A stretch of DNA of 64,000 nt. It comes from Ooceraea biroi (lineage: Eukaryota > Arthropoda > Insecta > Hymenoptera > Formicidae). The stretch is taken from assembly GCF_003672135.1 (NCBI RefSeq), contig NC_039511.1, positions 2,382,464 through 2,446,463 of the forward strand, given 5' to 3'. The notes beneath the pieces were generated by a model that saw only the letters and a program-made list of their open reading frames with translations, ran no database searches and was not told the DNA's origin. Made by a program: the position numbers and the translations under genes. Below are positions 1-10,301 of the stretch, one piece after another. Numbering within the stretch: the first letter of the stretch is position 1; every line of letters starts with the position of its first letter.

Positions 1-507
1 CGTCACAAATGCGCGTACAGAGGAAGAAAGAGTGGGAGGGAGTAATTGCTCGACAGTTATTATACATCAAATTTCTTTTGAATGTTATGAACAATCCTTA
101 ATATGGCGCAAATTGATGCGGTTCTTTTTTGTGGAATTATCGAATATTAACGTCATACATGGAAATATCCTTACCGAAGCTGTTCATCACGACGAGATGG
201 AATTGTATCGACACCTATCACCGACGTCGGCACAATTTTTCAGCCCTTGTAAAACCTTGGGAATTATTAAATCCGCCCGACAATCGGATTTCGTCCTCGC
301 CGTCCATTTGTACGCGATGACTTATGAACGAGTTGTAAGCCGGAGTGTCGAAGGGCCATTGAACGCGAAACTGTCGGGCGGGGTTTCGCGTCGGGCGCGT
401 GCACTGAAAACCCCATGGAACACACCCCCGTCCTGCGAGATGCGCGATCTTAACAGTCTCGGAATATTTCACGGGTGGCTCGCCCTCGATGGGATCTCAT
501 CGGACGA

Positions 508-831
508 ATGAAGGACGAAATGATCGGCTTACAAGAGCAACGGCGGATCCTTTTTCCACCACTACCACCAGTACAGATCGCGAACGTGAAAGAGCACGCC
601 TTGGTCTTTCCGCAGATTAATTCCCCGAGTATGCTTCTCCCGTATGTTCTTCCGGGCAGCCGACGTGGCCGTCCACGTAAAAAAGATTACGTCCGATGGA
701 CGCTTCGTTGTAATATCTGCGATATTTTTAATACCGAGATTCTCTTTGTTTCTCTTTGTCAGCATGTATTATATAATATATGCAATTATCGAATGGTGTT
801 TCGTTTATTTAGTACAATAGTGTCTGAATGA
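508..831 (+). CDS. Possible host exon with an AT-hook motif
   Basis: An open frame holds a proline-rich stretch (FPPLPPVQ), a hydrophobic segment (SMLLPYVLPG) and then RRGRPRKKD. The GRP core flanked by arginine and lysine (nt 664-684) is the classic AT-hook that binds the minor groove of AT-rich DNA. A pyrimidine-rich tract ends in AG at 570-571, in front of the VQIANV... part, and could be a splice acceptor. A GT at about 677 could be a donor. The frame is open from 475 (GTG), and the first ATG is at 508. No other domain is visible, and the tail after about 720 becomes AT-rich and looks non-coding. A chromatin or BTB/zinc-finger type protein is conceivable, but I do not recognise the gene. 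A chance frame is equally possible. Confidence 0.22.
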   Translation: MKDEMIGLQEQRRILFPPLPPVQIANVKEHALVFPQINSPSMLLPYVLPGSRRGRPRKKDYVRWTLRCNICDIFNTEILFVSLCQHVLYNICNYRMVFRLFSTIVSE

Positions 832-1403
832 GTTTCGCATTTATGAATTAATTACGTCCACTTTTGAGAAGTAGATTATTAATGCAGTAATATACAGCTC
901 AAATTTATATTTCAATTAAATACCTATTATCCTAATTAAATATTATGATATGTGGGATATATTTATTTTAAATTAAAAATAAGTTATCTTCAATTCACTG
1001 GCCGATAAAGCACAGAGAATTAGTGTATTATAAATTCGCTCGCTGCACTGCGCATTATCAAACAATAGATTTTTATCATGTGTTATTCTCATCCAGAGAA
1101 TACGCTCAAATTCGCACTCCGCTTGAAACGAAGGGAACACCAAAGTGCGAACTCAAGAAGGGATGTTTAGCGAGCATTTCCATTCCATTTATTAAAATCC
1201 ACGTTTCCGCATGCTCTCAGAGAGCGTGGACATCCGCGGTTTTACCAGAGGGCAGAAATCGGGTATAGGATACAGAAGGGACGACGCCCCTAATGCACAT
1301 TTTGCGCGAATCGCGCACGCGGAGAGAGACGGCGCTTTGCGAGTGTGGATCGTGCGATAAAACGCGAAACATCAAAAACCGCCCTACGGCTTCCGCTTCC
1401 CGC

Positions 1404-1410
1404 TATAAAA
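1404..1410 (+). promoter_or_regulatory. Candidate TATA box
   Basis: GCTATAAAAGGG closely matches the arthropod TATA consensus. It sits between a CpG-rich upstream region and a CT-rich downstream region (1426-1465) that resembles an insect 5' leader. The nearest initiator-like TCACTC has its A at about 1441, some 37 bp downstream, which is a little far. No coding exon is recognisable just downstream, so this is only a motif-level call. Confidence 0.25.
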
Positions 1411-4400
1411 GGGACGATATTCACCGCTCTCTCGCCTCTCACTCTCTCGTTCTCACCCTCCCGCACGTTTATCTGCATCGCGACTCCCTTTTTCAACGTC
1501 TCCCCGTTGTTCCGATCGGATCGACAGGCAAAGCGAGCACCTGCGATCGCGCGCATCAGGAAACGCACGAATTATGGAAATTATAGTGCGCAAAATCATA
1601 CAGATGCTTTAGGGGTTTTTTTTCCAGGGGCTGAATATCCCCAAGAGATTTGTGGAAGCTTTTTATGCCCAGCAGGACAATACCTGTCCCCTACTGCGAT
1701 CGAAATAAAATTTAAATTCAATTAAATTTAAACAACGAATCTCATCTGCAAGTTAGGAAACCAGTGCATATGTGCGTATACGCGTAATCAATACCTGCAT
1801 TGTGAAAAATAAAAAGGCTGCTAAGTGGCGAGCGAAAAACAAATGTTTAATTGTAAAACAACAATTCTGCCATATAATGGTCGCTGAGAGAAAACAGATG
1901 CCTACCGGAATGCGATTTTCAATTTTCGATTAATCTAGCGCGAATTAATTATTTTGCGGTGCGTCTACCTTGCCATCAATAGCTCGGCATTGTTTGAATA
2001 TCAATTTTTGTATCGATCCAGTTTTACCGAAAATAACGTTACTGGAAACGATACGCCATTGCATGTATCACTCACCTACGAAAATCAGCATTTCGTAACA
2101 GCATTTTGTTTCGTGGTCTCGTCACGAAGAGAATGCATCACACCGATAATTCGTGCGCAACCAGAAGACGAGATGAGAGGAAACGCGACGGAAATCACGT
2201 AAACAGGCGCATCGCTCGCAGAACGCACCTGCACTCAGCTCGACCACTATTTCTGGTCGCGTACGACGCTACCCGCTCGCTTCGGACACTTCACGCGCCG
2301 TTGAAACGACGTTATATTTACCGCTTCCTCGTGCCCGAGCTCGGTACGTTTCTCGGTTGCTCCTCCTCGTTCTGGGTCAAAAGTCTCGCCACCGAGGACG
2401 AGAGGAAGCCGAGGGGAACGAGCCGTCTCGTGAGAACGAATTTCTCTGTCGGTGGGAACGACGAGCATCTTAATGCAGGTGCACAGCTCCCGATTTTCGC
2501 GCTTAACTCGATTACATTGGAGCACTAAACACTATTCTCGAGCAAACTGAAGGAAGTTTGGATAGATAAAGAATATAAATATATATTTAAAAAACCTAAT
2601 ATAATTATATGCACAGAAAATTTAAAAAATCCCGTTCGGTAAAATTCGCGCTCAGCATACTAAGAAAATAGAAATTAATTGAATATTAAAAAGCTATTAA
2701 ATCTTGAGATGTTGAGATACTTATATTGCAACTTTTCTCGAAATAATTGAACGGCCGTGTAACACGTGGTAAACTTCGTTAATAAAATGCAATAATTTTT
2801 TTACGAGTAATAATAAATTTCTTAAATGAGGTGATAATCAGAAGTTCCCATGTGGTAACAAGTGATGATAATATCTTCGATGCACGCAAGCGACGCACTT
2901 ATCTAAACAGCGCATCTCAAGTGCATCGGCATCGTACATGTATCTCGTGAGCGAGTCTCGTGCAGAAGCTCGTCGCGCTCGAGTTTCCAGCGTCCTCTGC
3001 TGGAACATCGCATGCTGGATAATCGAGTTACAGGCACGAAAAAGCAACGAGGACCACGTTTTTCTCGCGTTGAGCCTTGGGAGGGAAGAGGTAGAAAAGG
3101 GACGTCGCACTACGATGAATCGTATAATATCGCGAACGGAACGCTTGGAAAAACACTCCATCCGATCTCTGAACGATAACTACTTCCGGCCGGATGTGCC
3201 ACTCGCGAATACCGCGTTTTCGTCTGCGATGGGATGCGAAACGCGGGGTAGTCGAACCGCGTCCTCCAGGTTCTTCTCTACCTTCTCTCGTGACTCTCAA
3301 CTTTACCTTGATAAACACCATCCTGATCGCGTCGATGAATCGACAGTTTTAGAATGCGCTGTGATGGATGACGCGACAAATCCAAATGTTCGGGAGGGCG
3401 GAATGTTTGAATAAAATATTGAAACTGCATCCGCGGATCCCCTCCTGGAATCCATAGTGCCAATCTTTTGAAGCTTGTTAAAAAACCGTTAAAAAAACGA
3501 TTAAAAAGATTGTGATTTTCAATAAAATAAGATACTCTATGATTAAAAATATTATAAGAAAAAATTGCATATTACTCGTACAATGAAATTTTTATTACAT
3601 TTATTGTACAAATATTTTACACCTCGATTCCGTTGACTATAAGTTTCTCATGCTCAAATGCCAAGACGACTGGTTACACAGTACGGATGGATTTAGTTCG
3701 CGCCGTCGTCTCCCGCGTCGTTGTTCAGAAATTACGCAACCGGCTTCGCCGTGAATGAACCATGGGAGGTCGAGCACGCCTCGTGTCGTAGACACCCGTT
3801 AAAGCGACGCTACGGCCACTTCGAAGAGTCGTACATCAGCGAGTGATTATTGGTGATCGCCAACACTCGCGGTGCTAACTCACAAGTGACAATGGCGAGT
3901 CGACGGCCGATGAATGCACGCCCAATGCGAGACGCGTTATGCGAACGAAAGGGATTAAAGCGACATGTGTGCATACTAAAAATGTACGCATAGCAACTCC
4001 TCGAGATGTAATTATCAGTTGTTAATATTAAACTTTGGGAACAAGAATTATTATCTGTTTCTTTATTATATTTATACACGCACAAATTACGTAATTACCG
4101 AAGTGTTACTCATGTTATTCGCAAAAGCGTAATTCCGCAAAATATGCAAAAATTCGGTTTCTCCAGAAACGCGCGGCCTTTCGCTCTTTCATGCGACGTT
4201 GACGAGATCTTTTAGGGACACCCTTCGCTTGAGACGCGGTGCAACGGCGAGCGTGTTCCTCCGTGTTCCGGAAAATCTATTTCGGGGTCGGTCGCACTCG
4301 ATGCGCGCATCGCGGAACGTAATTACCAGCTGAATCATGTGCGAGTGCCCGCTATAACTCTAGGCGAGGCCGATCAGACTCCAAGCGGACTCGGCTCGAG

Positions 4401-4511
4401 TCCGCGTGAGTCATTGCGCCGTTGACAGAGTACGCCTCGCGGCAGCTTCTATTCAGGCCGGTTATAAATTCGTCCTCCTCAGGGTGGACGCGGGGTGAGA
4501 CTCTTTCTCCT

Positions 4512-4537
4512 TCTCTCTCTCTCTCTCTCTCTCTCTC
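4512..4537. repeat. (TC)n microsatellite
   Basis: There are thirteen TC units without interruption, followed by CT-rich sequence. It is directly visible and probably polymorphic in length. Confidence 0.95.
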
Positions 4538-5656
4538 GTTCTATGCTCTCCTCGAGATTCAACGAAACCACATACCGGATTAAACCGGATGCATGAGCGC
4601 GCAGCGAATTCCGTGCGTTATGTCGCACGGTAGGAGCAGCATTAGCGATCGGATTAATCGCCTTCTTGAGTTAGTAATTAAGCGCGACCTCGCAATTAAG
4701 CGCGGATATGTGACGCGTGACTGGCGAAACGTAATCGCCACTTAGATGCGCCATTTAGATTCGGTCGTGATGAATCGGGCGTGTGCGATGCGATATAGAT
4801 CGTCGAGCATTAATCAATCGTCACGCACGTTACGAAGGCGAATTATTTTCAGCTTCAATCTCACGTTTCGCGTAATTAACGTTTGGGGGAGATACTTCTT
4901 GACAAGTCCATTCGTCCGCTGTTACGTGACTCGGCAGCGCAAATCCTTCGCTGGGGGACGCTGCTGCGTTATTCCACCGTATCTCTCGGGCTCGGAATAA
5001 AGCAAATACTTCCCCCGTTCTATCGCAACGAGAGATAAGTAATTGCAAATGCGAGCTGTTTATGAGGCAGCGCGTAGGCATCGCGTAGTGGCTATTCATA
5101 GTCACCACGGCCGATTGTGGCATAAGATTTATGCGCGGTAAGTTCTCATCGTCGGCAATGAAAATCAGATTTGTAACCGCGAAAGCTTCCGTGACAGCCG
5201 CGAGGCTCGGTCGCCGGGCAATATTCAGCCATCGTCGCGGTCGTCCGATAACGTTAAGCCGGCGACCTCATCCACGCTGCGTGCACGCCGCGTACGCTGC
5301 TATCTGCAAGGCTGCATAATGTATGAAGAGATATTATATCGCGCAACCCTCTCGCATGCCGGCGTGGCTTACACGTGGCAGTTCACGCGACGTAACACTC
5401 GGCCGATAGCTCTCCCGCGGCGCACCGCGAACATGCTTTTTGCCGGTCGCCGGAGATAATTATAACTTTTGGAACATTCGCATCCCCCGCGGTACCGCGC
5501 AGCACCCGGGGAGACGGAGTGCGATATGAGCTCGCCAGAGAGGATTAAACTCGCGCGCTGATTGGTTCTTTACGTGCCAAATTTCCATGTCGCGCTATTC
5601 ATTTTTCTCTTTTTTTCTTTAAATGATTAAAACGAGAATGTCGTTTTTTTAAGTCC

Positions 5657-5706
5657 ACTAGCACAACACAGGCGCGCGCTAGGCGCGCGCTATTTTATTT
5701 TTCAAT
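5657..5706 (+). repeat. Direct repeat flanking the 5.7-6.1 kb array, left copy
   Basis: The block starts CTAGCACAACACAGGCGCGC and runs into TATTTTATTTTTCAAT. The same block returns in the same orientation at 6101-6138, starting CTAGTACAACATAGG. The left copy carries an extra duplication of the GGCGCGCGCTA piece. The two copies bracket the tandem array, so they could be the ends of an older insertion or a duplication made during insertion. Confidence 0.8.
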
Positions 5707-5749
5707 CCACTCTTAAAAAAGCCGTGTTAAATCAAATCGAAATCATTGT

Positions 5750-6100
5750 TGCATATTGCGAAGAGGTCTCGACGATTGAAAATCCTTTAGATTTAGAAAT
5801 GAAAAAGTTCTAGCCATTAAAATTTTTTCTTTTCCGAGGAGTTCTGTGCTATTTATATTGTTAATTGGCACATTGCCTAGAGTTCTCGATGATTTAAAAT
5901 TCGTTAAAACAATAAATGAAAAAGTTCTAGCCATTAAAATTTTTTTCTTTTCGGAGGTATTCTGTGCTATTTATATTGTTAATTGGCATATTGCCTAGAG
6001 TTTTCGATGATTTAAAATTCGTTAAAACAATAAATGAAAAAGTTCTAGCCATTAAAAATTTTTTCTTTTTCCAAGGAGTTCTGTGCTATTTATATTGTTA
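5750..6100 (+). repeat. ~117-bp tandem repeat array, about three copies
   Basis: Successive units start with GAAAAAGTTCTAGCCATTAA at 5801, 5918 and 6036, giving periods of 117 and 118 bp. A diverged partial unit precedes them from about 5750. Each unit contains GAGGAGTTCTGTGC and TTGCCTAGAG followed by a TTTAAAATTCGTTAAAAC segment. The same unit, inverted, occurs in the foldback element at 30.9 kb with the same period. Confidence 0.9.
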
Positions 6101-6138
6101 CTAGTACAACATAGGCGCGCGCTATTTTATTTTTCAAT
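6101..6138 (+). repeat. Direct repeat flanking the 5.7-6.1 kb array, right copy
   Basis: This 38-bp block begins CTAGTACAACATAGGCGCGC and matches the block at 5657-5706, without that copy's internal duplication. It lies inside the inverted arms of the 5704-6200 element, whereas its partner lies outside them. Confidence 0.8.
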
Positions 6139-6200
6139 ATTAATGTTTTCGAATAATTCGATTTCGATTTGATTTAACACGGCTTTTTTAAGAGTGGATT

Positions 6201-7328
6201 ATTATGCGACATTCCGCGATGAAAAAGTGCAGTTATATTTTACATATAATTTTATCTATCAATTCAACGTAACTCTTTTAAGTACAAAGAGATTAACATC
6301 GCCAGATCTCGCTCTTACGGAATCATTCCGCGAAACTCACGCCTCAGGGAGAGCCAGTCAAGATCACGCCGCTCCCCTATTCTCCCCAGGTGGCAATAAA
6401 TTCACCGATAAAGGGTTCATAAGGCGCACGGAGTCTCGATTTGCGGGATACTTGCTTGCTCGCAGACGAGATGAAAGAAACGGAATCGCGGCGCGTTCGC
6501 GTGGATTTATCGCGCGTGGGAGGTCGACGGCGTGCTCGATTCGCGAAGCTTTTTACGGGCCTCGTCGAATTTCCCGAGGTGCGCAAGGGTGTCCGGCACA
6601 CATCCGGTACGTTCCCTCGTCGCGCGCATTCTGCAAAGGGGAAAACATCCGACGAACCCGTTGGAACAACAACGCCCAGGCCGCCCAGGCCAGAGGGCGA
6701 ATTTATCGAGTACAATTTTCCACGCTGTTCGCTCGCTCGCTCTGTACGTGCACTCGCTAGGCATTACGGATGCGTGAGAGCCGCGTGGGTGACCTCCCAC
6801 GCGCGCACCGGGCCAACTGCCCCGGTTGAATATTTATCCGTCTGTCGGATAGCGAGCCGACGACCACGGTAACGACGACCAAAGGGTCTCGGTCTGGAAA
6901 AAAGAGCGGCTACGTGCCTCGAAAACTGGTCGCGTTTGTCGCCGCGATCCGATAAGCCTTTTAAACGCGGCTGAAAAAGCGCTCACGGGCGCCCTTGGCC
7001 GCTCGCGTTCACCGGTACACAGTGTGGTCCCACTGGTGGACGCTTTGGCTGACCAAGCGAACTAGTTTCACGGCCGGTCGCTGAGCGTATCATCAACGGT
7101 TATGGCGGTCATTGATATTGTCGTCAATAATGCCACGTGCTCACGCCTGAAAATACACCAACTATTCCGGAGCAATAAAGGGGAATGGCGTGGCTCAAGT
7201 TTTCAGTGGGCGAAAAGCGAACTCTCTCTTACCGTCGTAAAAGGTTTGAGCTTTACGATTGTTTAAGACGTGCGTATCTTCCCGCGTGATACGCTTCTCT
7301 GCGTAGTGTAAAAATATTCCACAATGCA
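6201..7328. other. CpG-rich non-coding stretch
   Basis: Frames of 110-190 codons overlap on both strands between 6.2 and 6.9 kb, as expected where CpG richness makes stop codons rare. None carries a recognisable domain. Nothing else is visible. Confidence 0.55.
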
Positions 7329-8289
7329 CACTGAGAAAAATGATTTGATTGTATCAACAAGACGTATCTGATAGAATGCATTTTGGTTAAACTAACCAAG
7401 AATTTCTAGTTATCACGATAGGACTGGATATTTTATAACTAGAACGTTTGATAGATTGTACTATAAGAATTTGGTTAGTATTTTCCAGTTGGATCTATAA
7501 AACTTCTAGTTATATTACACTAGACATAAGAACAAACGAAGATGCAATCAGAATTCTGGTTAATCGCAGGGCACTCCAGCGGCATTCTATTGTTTCGTGT
7601 CGTGCGTGTTGATGCATGTTCGGGAAACGGATCGGCACGGACGGCACGTTTTCCTCCTCTAGTGAAATGAAATTAGTTAGTGGAATGGCTGTGAAGTGAT
7701 GGCGGATGAAAAAACGTGTTCTCTTCTTATATTTTTTTATACAGGGTGTCCCGTAATAATCGCCTAACCTCTCGTATGCCAATAGAGCAGATCGAGATGA
7801 ACAGAAAAGTCCCATACGATTTTGCGATATTCGCAATAATAATCCTATACCTCGAGCGGCTCGGCACTTGCCTCCGCGCGCTCTGGATTCGCTTGACTTT
7901 AACATGCAATATTTCGATTATTATTGCGAATATCGCAAAATGATATGGGACTTTTCTGTTCATCTCGATCTGCTCTATTGGCATGCGAGAGGTTAGGCGA
8001 TTATTACGGGACATCCTGTATAAATATCAACATGATATTTCATTTACAGCAATCCAAGAAAACTCACGGTAATGAAACAGAAAAACGTTTCTTTTCACTA
8101 AACAGTCATGTTAATTTAACTAAATACATTTAGTATTATTATCAAGAAAATCTGGTAAATTTAACAGGAAGGAATTAATCATGCTCATCTGGTAATTCCT
8201 AAAGGAATTCTGATTCGTCCATTTTCCAACAGACAAACTGGTTGAACCTACCAGATTTCTAATCAATGCAACCAGATTTGTTTTCAGTG
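7329..8289. mobile_element. Probable CACTGA-ended DNA element carrying a nested MITE
   Basis: The left end reads CACTGAGAAAAATGATTTGA. The right end, read inward on the other strand, is CACTGAAAACAAATCTGGTT. The two ends are similar but not identical. Copies of a TGGTT / AACCAG motif are scattered through both halves, such as TTGGTTAAACTAACCAAG near 7390 and CTGGTTGAACCTACCAG near 8240. No transposase frame is present. A 277-bp foldback element sits in the middle, so the original length would be about 680 bp. I could not fix a target duplication. This call rests on the paired ends and the repeated internal motif. Confidence 0.4.
7742..8018. mobile_element. Foldback MITE, 277 bp, Tc1/mariner type
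   Basis: Arms of about 102 bp (7742-7843 and 7917-8018) are almost perfect inverted copies. They begin CAGGGTGTCCCGTAATAATC and enclose a loop of about 73 bp. TA flanks both ends, as expected for Tc1/mariner target duplication. There is no transposase. The first 11 bases match the terminal repeat of the 49.5-kb transposase-bearing element, which suggests cross-mobilisation by that lineage. Long perfect arms could fold into a hairpin if transcribed. Confidence 0.88.
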
Positions 8290-10301
8290 CACGGTTGTAG
8301 ATTACGTACGATGGACATAACACGTTTCTCTCTGCGATATTCTCTTTGTTACGTAGTAACGAAAAAAGAACGAGGTTTCTGTTCTCTCTCAAGGATCCAT
8401 GAGAGGTTCTGTAATGATTTTACAGGCAACAGTATCCTGTAACTCTCGGAACCATAATTTCAATAATGACGATGGGGAAAGCAGAATACGGTTTTGGCGT
8501 TAATGCTAACTGATGATGGTACGATATTAGGAGCAGGTTGCTGCTTGATTAATTGAATTTCCTCCCTTTTCATCTATACTACAGACAGCGTTATAAATTG
8601 TAGTACTCTCTCGCCGGCGAGAGAAGGGGATTTGCCCAACTCGAGTTTGGCTAATACTCGAGCAGCTGCAGTCGAGCCTAAACGCGACTGAATTACGTAA
8701 CGAATCCGGTCTGTGCAGGCGCATCTCATTATCCCTATTAAGTATTACGATTGTGATACAATAGTGCACAAACCGCAATACCACGCATTACGGGATACCA
8801 TTACACAGGATAAACAGCACAATCGCAATGGAAATATTATAACGCCGTAATAGCTTACGTAACGCGAATTCGAGCGTTCTGTGCGATGCACGCGGTTTCG
8901 ATTACGCTGTTCAAACATCTGTTCGGTTCGACGAGCAAACGAGCGTTTTCCGCGCCCGTTTCACGTTTCTAGATTTCACTTCTTGATTAATCAGCCTTGA
9001 TTCTTTGTCTCGAATTTAATTCTTTCTACAAAATATTCAAGATGTTACAATGCTGTATCGCGCATCTCTCCTCCATCCTGCGATTCCCAGCGAGCGATTT
9101 AATCCTGCTAGAATAAATCTCCGTCGACTCGGCCATCCATCTAGTCTTCGGAAACATCGCGACGTCAAGTTCGTCCGAGAATGGTCCGAGGATAGTCTGC
9201 GGATGGTCAGGTACCATTCCAGGATCAACGGCTCCCTCTCGGTCCTCCTGCGGACGGGATAACCGCGCGCGGATATGCGTGTACCTGATTCCGCCCTGAG
9301 GTATACCAAGTGCAGCCTTACCCCCGCGCACGTCGTCGTGCAGCTGCGCCACGCAATCGACGGGCACTCGCGGCGGGGTCGTTACTCGTCATTACAGAGT
9401 TACACGCTCGAGTGGACGACGTTACAAATTACAGAGACGGCCAGCCTGCTCCTTCTCCCGTGGCCGGTTCTCCCTTTGCCTGCCACATCCCTTCCCGCAC
9501 CTCGGCTAATCGCTGCTCGCGGATAAGCGACCTGGCGATGAGCTCGCGCCGTCGTCTCTCCTCCGCTCCCTCGCAATCGCGAGCATTGTTATCGAGATTA
9601 TCCGCGTTCGCGGCGACTCGTCAAATTAAGCGGAACGCGTTCTCGTGACGCTCGACGAGTACGCGGCTTCGCGCTGCAAGGGCGGATCCGCCCCCATCGT
9701 GTCGTGTCGTAAGGTACGCTAATCGCAACGTCGGGGTTGATGTTCCGCGCTGTGCCATTGCTACGTTCGATCTCTTTGTGGCACGCGGAACAGAGATAAT
9801 TGCGATAACGATGCAGCGGATGCAACACGCGATGCTGCGCGCGCGATTATCCCATGTGGGTGTATGCGTTTGTGCTTTGGTGAATTTATAACGATTGTTC
9901 GTTCCAACGGCGGGAACTCTGTCGGGTGCGGTGCCCCGAATTACATTTACGACAAGCGTCAGCGTGATTGAGCTCGCTGCTTATTGACCGGCGGTTTGGA
10001 TCTCAGCTTTAATAGCGGGACTTCGGGGTGGCGAAACTACAGTGACTTCACCGTGAGATTACTTAGACGGAACTTTGTGTGCCGTTAACGCCCGATAACG
10101 ATCTCTCTCGCGGGACACTACAAACCTCGATTACTCGTTGTGCCTCGCCGGAATCTCCGGAGTGTATTAAACTGCTTTCTCACAGGTGTGACGGTAAATT
10201 ATGGACGGAGCGTAATGGTACGACGACAAATAATGCGATTAGTTCGCGGTAATTTAACGTACTGCTTTCCTCGAACTCTTGTTTCGTGTTAAGATAAACT
10301 A
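8290..10301. other. Non-coding DNA, no feature seen
   Basis: The DNA is of mixed composition and becomes CpG-rich from about 8.9 kb. Short frames of up to 113 codons lie on both strands at 9.0-9.65 kb, without domains. There is no repeat, RNA gene or convincing promoter. Confidence 0.55.

Larger units (their letters stand above)
1..5656. other. Non-coding CpG-rich DNA, no clear gene
   Basis: Apart from the candidate exon near 0.5-0.8 kb and the TATA-like site near 1.4 kb, I see no gene. CpG-rich blocks (about 1.1-1.6, 2.1-2.5, 2.9-3.4 and 3.7-5.5 kb) alternate with AT-rich blocks (0.77-1.0, 2.5-2.85 and 3.5-3.6 kb). Reading frames of up to about 160 codons occur in the CpG-rich blocks, but they overlap on both strands and show no recognisable domain. 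A (TC)n run lies at 4512-4537. A second TATAAA lies at 4463-4468 with no good initiator at the right spacing. Confidence 0.6.
5704..6200. mobile_element. Inverted-repeat (foldback-like) element, non-autonomous
   Basis: A left arm of about 39 bp begins AATCCACTCTTAAAAAAGCC. It is inverted almost perfectly at 6162-6200, which ends GGCTTTTTTAAGAGTGGATT. The arms enclose a tandem array (5750-6100) and the right copy of a GGCGCGCGC-containing direct repeat. There is no transposase frame. No target duplication is obvious, so the true ends may lie elsewhere. The architecture is nested: direct repeats outside, inverted arms next, tandem repeats inside. Confidence 0.65.
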
